NCBI GenBank assembly: GCA_020650975.1
Contig: JAIPMN010004375.1
Coordinates: forward strand, 1 to 21,530
Length of the DNA stretch: 21,530 bases
Direction: 5' to 3'
DNA from: Apostichopus californicus
Taxonomy: Eukaryota > Echinodermata > Holothuroidea > Aspidochirotida > Stichopodidae
Each line of letters opens with the position of its first letter. Positions within the stretch are counted from its first letter, which is position 1. The translations under genes were made by a program, and so were the position numbers. Under the pieces are notes generated by a model. That model had not been told where the DNA came from. It saw only the letters and a list, made by a program, of their open reading frames with translations, and searched no databases. This document shows, piece after piece, positions 16,335 through 21,530 of the stretch.

Positions 16335-17277
16335 ACTAAAACGAATGACAGCGAATGACCGAATGACAATTGACTTTGTACAGGGTTAATTATCATTCGC
16401 GAATGACAGTGAATGACAACGAATGACACCTAATGACAACGAATGACAACGAAGGACGGTGGTGAGAAGAGATAGAATGATTAACGGAGTGGAGTAAATG
16501 CGGTTATTGGTTTTCTGCGCAAAAATGATTAGAGGAAAATCGCATGTTACGTGGTAATAAAACCAAAAACAATAATTTTTACAGCAACAAATTTTTTCAA
16601 TTCCCCTAAGTTCACGAGGTAAAATCCCACAGGGCAAGTCAAACATCTTGCTCAAGAATTTCCGAAAACACTGGTCACAGTCGCAAAATGTCAACTCGGA
16701 TTTTTGCTATTTTACTGACCCCGATTTTGGGGGAAATTTCCGCCAGGGGGCGTCCCCTTGCTCCCCTTCCCTACGCCACTGTTACGTAGCTCCATAACTG
16801 GCGCAAATTTTCTCCTTTTCCAGTCAATTTGCACCCCCCCCCTAAAAAAAACCCCAGCTGGTTGTGAGCAAGACCTCATAACCGTAACTAATTTTTTTTA
16901 ATAGAAATGTCCAATATAAGGACTCTTCCTGAATTTTTTAGCCGTTTCAAAATTATAGTATTGTTAGTTTCTAACAATTAATATCTGAAAAATGACGTTA
17001 AATTTACTTTTTTAAATCAGACTTACAATTTCGCTTACTATAAGGTGCGTTTGTATCTTGTCCGTACTTTACGGTATTAGATCTGTATCAGCCACGCACT
17101 TCGCGTCCACTCGGTTTGCGTGGCTTTAATATACCCACGAAGTCTGAACTGTGATATCCGGTTGAAGCAAATGTCTGTGCTGTCATTCACTGTCATTCGT
17201 TTTAGTCAACGCAATTTTTTAGTGTGTACAACATATTGTCATTCGTTAAGTGTAACGCAGTTGTCATTCGTTTTAGT
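16335..17277. mobile_element. Putative non-autonomous DNA element with CGAATGACA subterminal repeats
   Basis: The left end ACTAAAACGAATGACAGC (16335) is inverted at the right, where TGTCATTCGTTTTAGT occurs at 17191-17206 and at 17262-17277. The left subterminal zone has CGAATGACA-like words at 16342, 16352, 16360, 16400, 16410, 16420, 16430, 16440 and 16450. The right zone has the reverse complement at 17181, 17191, 17237 and 17262. No transposase ORF or clear target duplication was found. The interior includes a repeat fragment ending CTACGCCACTG and a hairpin AGCCACGCA/TGCGTGGCT near 17090-17125. The boundaries are approximate. Confidence 0.6.
16722..16781 (-). mobile_element. Fragment of a CAGTGGCGTAG-ended repeat
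   Basis: Read on the minus strand it begins CAGTGGCGTAGGGAAGGGG and continues through a G- and C-rich stretch (GACGCCCCCTGGCGG). Many invertebrate DNA transposon or MITE families start with CAGTGGCG and then a purine-rich run (general knowledge). It appears to lie inside the CGAATGACA element. Confidence 0.35.
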
Positions 17278-18877
17278 AACACCCAACAGGAACCCCAGGA
17301 CAGAACCAAAGAAATAACTACCAGGTCCAAACCATTACTACCTGGTTCGGAAATTTGAATTAATCGGTAACATCATACTCCATTTTCAGTTTCATTTTTA
17401 TTTGAAGAAAAGAAAGGGAGGCAAAACTTCATAAGTATTCTTTCAAAGTTTCACAATATGTTGATATTCACTTCTATCTTGATGTGTTTAAGTGTAAAAT
17501 TTGTTACTTTCCCCGCCTGAGAAAAGTTTTGACCAACTATGTTTGTTTACCTTTACATATGTTGACTGTACTAAAATGACTAATTTATTTCTCCCAGCAT
17601 TGCATGCTTCCATAGCCTACTTTCAATGCGCACAACATAACTTGACCTTTGTACTCTTGGGCAGCTCATAAGTCAACCACCCAAGAAATGTAACCAAAAG
17701 ATCAAATTTAATACAGACAAGGATTGTCAAATTAGTGGAACGGTCTCCAGAAAAGTTGAACAGAGCTTTTCCATACTTAAAAGAATCAAGTAACATGTAT
17801 GAGATTGGTGGATAATTACATAATCGACATAACCATTTAATAAATCTGTAAATATCAGGGACCTCCTGGAGGGCTAGCCTTAGTGCACAGCAATGAAAGA
17901 ACAGGTTGGTTTGGTCTAGCACAAGTACTGTATGATATCGCGGTGCCCTAAGTGCCATAACTTTCTTGTAAGACACTTTTGGTTTGCAAAATTTGCAGTA
18001 AATTTTCTCCCATCACTTAACTATAGCAAGTTTATGCAAATATATCCCCAACAAATGCTTTAAAGAATTCTTCAATCACGTAAGACCACATTTTCACGAG
18101 TAATTCATTCAATGAGTCATGGCACTGCTAAGCATGAAAAGCTGTAGAGTTGCACACTTGCAAGTTACCAAACTTTTTCAAAGATCACTAAAAAACATCA
18201 TCGGGAGAAAACATCACATGTGATGCTTTTGCAAAAGCAATTTTAGGATATAAGTAGTAAATATAAAGATGCAGTCTTGCAGTAAATCAGTTTCACATGC
18301 TAAACAAACAAACAGTTGTTTACAGTCTTACTCTATATGTGACAGAAGGCCTGCATAACCTACAGTATATATACTTAACATAAGGCTTATGTATGCTTCC
18401 TTGTATAGGCCTAGTTGGGTTTAAGGTTGAATGCGTAATTAAAATATACCTGGAGGACCGATTGTAATTAACAAACATTTAGGGAAATTTTTGGCTTCCC
18501 ATCACTACTGACTACAGTTTAATATAAAAAATTAATATAAAATATCTGTAATTGCTTGATATTTTCAATTAGTGAAAAAAATCTAGGAGGATATTCTATT
18601 TTGATTAGTTGCAATCTTGTTTTGAACTGCAGCCAGGAGGGTTAGTAAAAATAGTCAGAAATCTAAGAACCATTGCAAGCTCAATCACACACCTTTCTAG
18701 ACAAAGCATGTATCAATCATGCGACAACCTTTTTAATTCTGCTAGATTTGTCCGATGATCTTGTAATTTAAAATTAATTCAACGAGGGAAAACCAACCAG
18801 GAAGTTTAAAAAACACTGCAACGACAAATATTTTATGGGTACAATATGATTCATGATGTAATAAGTACAGTATATAT
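17278..18877. other. Intergenic DNA, no gene recognised
   Basis: AT-rich. The longest ORF is a 117-codon minus-strand frame at 17623-17976 with hydrophobic patches, a length expected by chance for this much sequence. No RNA gene or clear mobile element was recognised. Confidence 0.5.
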
Positions 18878-19006
18878 GAAGGTTGTGTTCATTGATATAG
18901 AGCTTGTCATTGGCAGACTTTAGTTAATGTTAAATGAGCCAAGGAGCATTTGATCTTCTGAGATCAGGATGTGCACTAAAGAGTAGACTATCTATCACAG
19001 TTACAA
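18878..19006 (+). repeat. First copy of a local direct duplication
   Basis: It is repeated at 19512-19650, about 634 bp downstream. Shared blocks are GAAGGTTGTGTTC, TGAT..AGCTT, TCATTG.CAG, CAAGGAGCA, GAGATCAG.ATGTG and AGTTACAA. Each copy is followed by GTAGCTACTGTATG minisatellite units, so a larger block was duplicated. Confidence 0.75.
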
Positions 19007-19189
19007 CCAGGCCTTACTTTTCGGTTGTCCTAACAACAGATTTGTTTTTTTCAAAGAAATTGTTGCAAAATAACAACAACAAAAAATAACCAATGTGCAA
19101 ATTGTTGGAGAGATGTGTAAGTTTGGTGTTATAAAACACCAGCTTAGGTCATTAAACTGCAGGTGGATCATAGGTGAAATATGTGGCTA

Positions 19190-19275
19190 AGTGTGTTGGA
19201 TTGATATATAGCTACTGTATGTCGGTTTGATATTTAGCTACAGGTTTTATGTTCATTGAATTAGTATGTAGAACA
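19190..19275 (+). repeat. Short run of the GTAGCTACTGTATG minisatellite
   Basis: About three diverged units (TATAGCTACTGTATGTC, TTTAGCTACAGG, GAATTAGTATGTAGAAC) related to the longer array at 19675-19908. Confidence 0.6.
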
Positions 19276-19511
19276 AGATTCATCATGTAATTTTATATGT
19301 TTCATATTTGTGTTTCATATTTAGACGTTTATATTTTGTAAACGGGGGTTCACATTTGTTAGCTACTCCAAGCTACTTGTGGGCACTCCTCAGTTGCTTT
19401 CTCTTTAAATTTATCATGTGTTATGAATTATTATGTTGTTTATTCAAAAGTGACTGAAATTAATTTCTTTTTGAATGAAAACAAAAAAAGAGTGATATAA
19501 TGAAGTAAATG

Positions 19512-19650
19512 TGAAGGTTGTGTTCTCTGATGGAAAGCTTCTCATTGACAGTTAATGGGCTATTATCCTACAAGGAGCAGAAGTTTACACATACTGAGAT
19601 CAGAATGTGTACACAAACGATTCTACTACTGAATTACATTAAAGTTACAA
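19512..19650 (+). repeat. Second copy of the local direct duplication
   Basis: Partner of 18878-19006, with about a dozen extra bases. The two copies differ by enough substitutions and small indels that the duplication is not recent. Confidence 0.75.
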
Positions 19651-19674
19651 AATACAAATAAATCATGATTTACT

Positions 19675-19908
19675 ACAGCCACTGTATGCACTGTTGACTA
19701 TATTACTACAGCTATTGTACAGTATGTTGAATTAATATGTAGCTACTGTACACATGTTGATTTCATATAGTTTCTGTGTGTTGTGTTAATATAGCAACTG
19801 TATGTAGTACACTTATACAGCTATTGTATTTTGGAATTTGATACGTACAGTAGCTATTGTATGTTGTGCTAATGTGTAGCTATTGTTTGTTGAATTAATA
19901 TTGTATTC
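19675..19908 (+). repeat. Minisatellite, unit about 24-34 bp
   Basis: About eight diverged units around a core TAGCTATTGTATGTTG followed by an AATTAATAT block. Cores lie near 19677, 19710, 19739, 19768, 19794, 19819, 19853 and 19877. Confidence 0.8.
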
Positions 19909-21097
19909 TGGGGTTGCTTCCCTTCTTAATAGATTTTAACTCACTGAGACATTTAATGATACCATTAAAGCAATCTCTCAGAGTCTGGTAATGATCGTCA
20001 AGGCCAGAGTACCTAGGAAGGCACATTTAAAACCTATCGCAAGGTTTAACATGCTAAAAACTTTTGTGGCAATCTTGGTGAACATTGAACTCTTCCTCTG
20101 ATGTTTCCCATCAGAGACCTCAATTCTCGTTAATTCTCTGTGATTCATGAGGCATTCGGATTATTAGCTGGAAGCATTGATCTTCAGAAGGTCATTATAT
20201 TTATGATCGTCTCTAGAAGGGTGAGATTTTATCGCAAAAACATACTTCATAGCTTAGAGGCATCGGAGGCCTCCACATTCTGACATGTTTGTTTTTGGTG
20301 GAACCTTTGAAGTACTTTCATTGATTTTCCCAGTTTCATTATTTTTCAACATAGAATCAATAGTCTTGCCGTTATGATTTTCAGCTATTTTGGTATTTTT
20401 CAACAATATAAATGTATATATGCATCTTATAGTAAATGTACAACTTGTAAAAGGCTATGGTTTTTCATGTTATTTTCTGTTTTGTGGAAATCCTGAATTG
20501 CAAATTCAGTGAGGCATGTTGCATTATGCTTGGTGAAAATATATATTAATTAATTAATGCAGTATTGAAACCTCATATCTTGTACATAACCTTAGTGAAG
20601 TAAAATTCATTTTCCTAATTTTGATTTTGTTTTGCAAATTTATGCCAATTTTTTGTGCTCTATCCATCATGTTTGCTTTATATGTATCTGTTGTTCCATA
20701 ATATCTCTCTACCGTCATAGTCCACAAAATTCTGAGACTTTCAGTGATCAAAGCGTAACTTGTAAAACATTTGTTGTTGAAGGCTGATCATGCTGTTCTT
20801 TTGTTACATGCTCCAGCTTTGGGTATACCCATACTGACATCCTGATCTTATCTTCAATGCTGGCAGGTATAATCATACAACAACAAAGTTAACAAGTTTA
20901 GTAATTTATTGAAACTAAAAATAGATGATTCATAACTTGGCCTTGGCTTTAGTATACAGCATATATGTATTTAAAGGACAGTATCATCAAGGAAAGGAAA
21001 CCAATTAAGTAATTTACAAAACACAATAATGTTCATCACCATGATGATAGGTACTGTACTGTAAGTGAAGGAACTACCCAGCAGCTCCAATACACAG
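19909..21097. other. Intergenic DNA, no gene recognised
   Basis: AT-rich, with no ORF above 65 codons, no conserved exon and no RNA gene recognised. Confidence 0.5.
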
Positions 21098-21400
21098 AAT
21101 AATAATAATACTAAATGAGACTTATATAGCGCCAAATCAGTAGACAAAAGTCACTGCTCAAGGTGCTTTACAAAGAAAGCAGATTAATTTACAAAAGAAC
21201 AAGTGAAATGATGGGTCTTAAGTAGACTTTTGAATGTAGAAAGTTTAGAGCATGTTCGAATGTGATCTGGTAACTTGTTCCAGAGATAAGAGCCAGAGTA
21301 TTCAAAGCTTCTGTAACGATCTTCAAGCGTGGTTTAGGAACAGTTAAATACAGTTTGTTGGAGGAACGAAGTGGGCCAGTTGGAATATATGGAAAGAAAT
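21098..21400 (-). mobile_element. 5'-truncated LINE, reverse transcriptase ORF end plus 3' tail (CR1/L2-like)
   Basis: On the minus strand, PTGPLRSSNKLYLTVPKPRL is followed, after one frame change near 21321, by DRYRSFEYSGSYLWNKLPD, HIRTCSKLSTFKSLLKTHHF and TCSFVN with a stop at 21186-21184. This is the typical C-terminal end of CR1/L2-type LINE ORF2 proteins (RSS..L.VPR.R.., Y.GDRSF..A.P.LWN.LP..IR, ..FKS.LKTHLF). The 3' UTR has GTAAAGCACCTTGAGCA and GGCGCTATATAA boxes and ends in (ATT)n. The copy lacks the catalytic core and is inactive. Confidence 0.85.
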
Positions 21401-21530
21401 ATACACTGTATTCTATCATCCCTACATAAGAATGTTGTATTCCTGAGGTGAGATAATTTTTTAACTTAATTTGTCATCATGGGTAAAAATACACTACTTG
21501 AGCTGCTACATACTGTATCTTCAGTGTCAA
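21401..21530. other. Right edge of window
   Basis: No recognised feature. More LINE sequence may lie here but cannot be aligned by eye. Confidence 0.4.

Noticed and set aside
17623-17976. 117-codon minus-strand ORF with hydrophobic segments, faintly reminiscent of amino-acid transporters (PISY..SFKYG)
   Set aside because: One ORF of this length is expected by chance in 21.5 kb of six-frame AT-rich sequence. There is no firm motif, no paired splice sites and no neighbouring exons of that family.

Overview
The window is nuclear DNA of an animal, most likely a marine deuterostome and probably an echinoderm. It is AT-rich, the exons are short (40 to 200 bp) with long introns, and there is a cluster of TAGGCCTA-type words near 15.4-15.7 kb and scattered copies elsewhere. 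The lineage call is inference; the two protein-coding genes only show that it is a metazoan.

Two host genes are arranged head to head. On the minus strand, 734-7510 holds the first ten coding exons of TMX3, an ER-membrane protein disulfide isomerase. They give 285 residues, from signal peptide through the CGHC thioredoxin domain into the non-catalytic thioredoxin-like domains. The rest of the gene (end of the b' domain, membrane segment, cytosolic tail) lies off the left edge. On the plus strand, 7663-12523 holds a complete four-exon PFDN4, prefoldin subunit 4, a cytosolic co-chaperone. Only 152 bp separate the two start codons, so a shared bidirectional promoter for an ER folding enzyme and a cytosolic chaperone subunit is likely.

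Splicing gives the best signals. The last PFDN4 intron is a textbook minor-spliceosome AT-AC intron, with an ATATCCTTT donor, a CCTTAAC branch site and a terminal AC. In TMX3, a 38-bp satellite (1-753) begins inside the 3' end of exon 10, so its units carry copies of the exon end and its 5' splice site. Intron 6 begins with a 130-bp tandem duplication that also copies the 5' splice site. Intron 8 carries a roughly 150-nt polypyrimidine tract just upstream of exon 9.

The right half (12.5-21.5 kb) has no convincing coding exon. It holds a repeat cluster at 15.3-17.3 kb: one arm of a diverged inverted repeat pair whose partner sits in PFDN4 intron 1, and an element with inverted ends bearing phased CGAATGACA repeats. 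Further right are a GTAGCTATTGTATGTTG minisatellite with a flanking segmental duplication (18.9-19.9 kb) and the 3' end of a truncated LINE (21.1-21.4 kb). A 10-N gap at 10651-10660 is flanked by the same sequence on both sides, which points to an assembly artefact.
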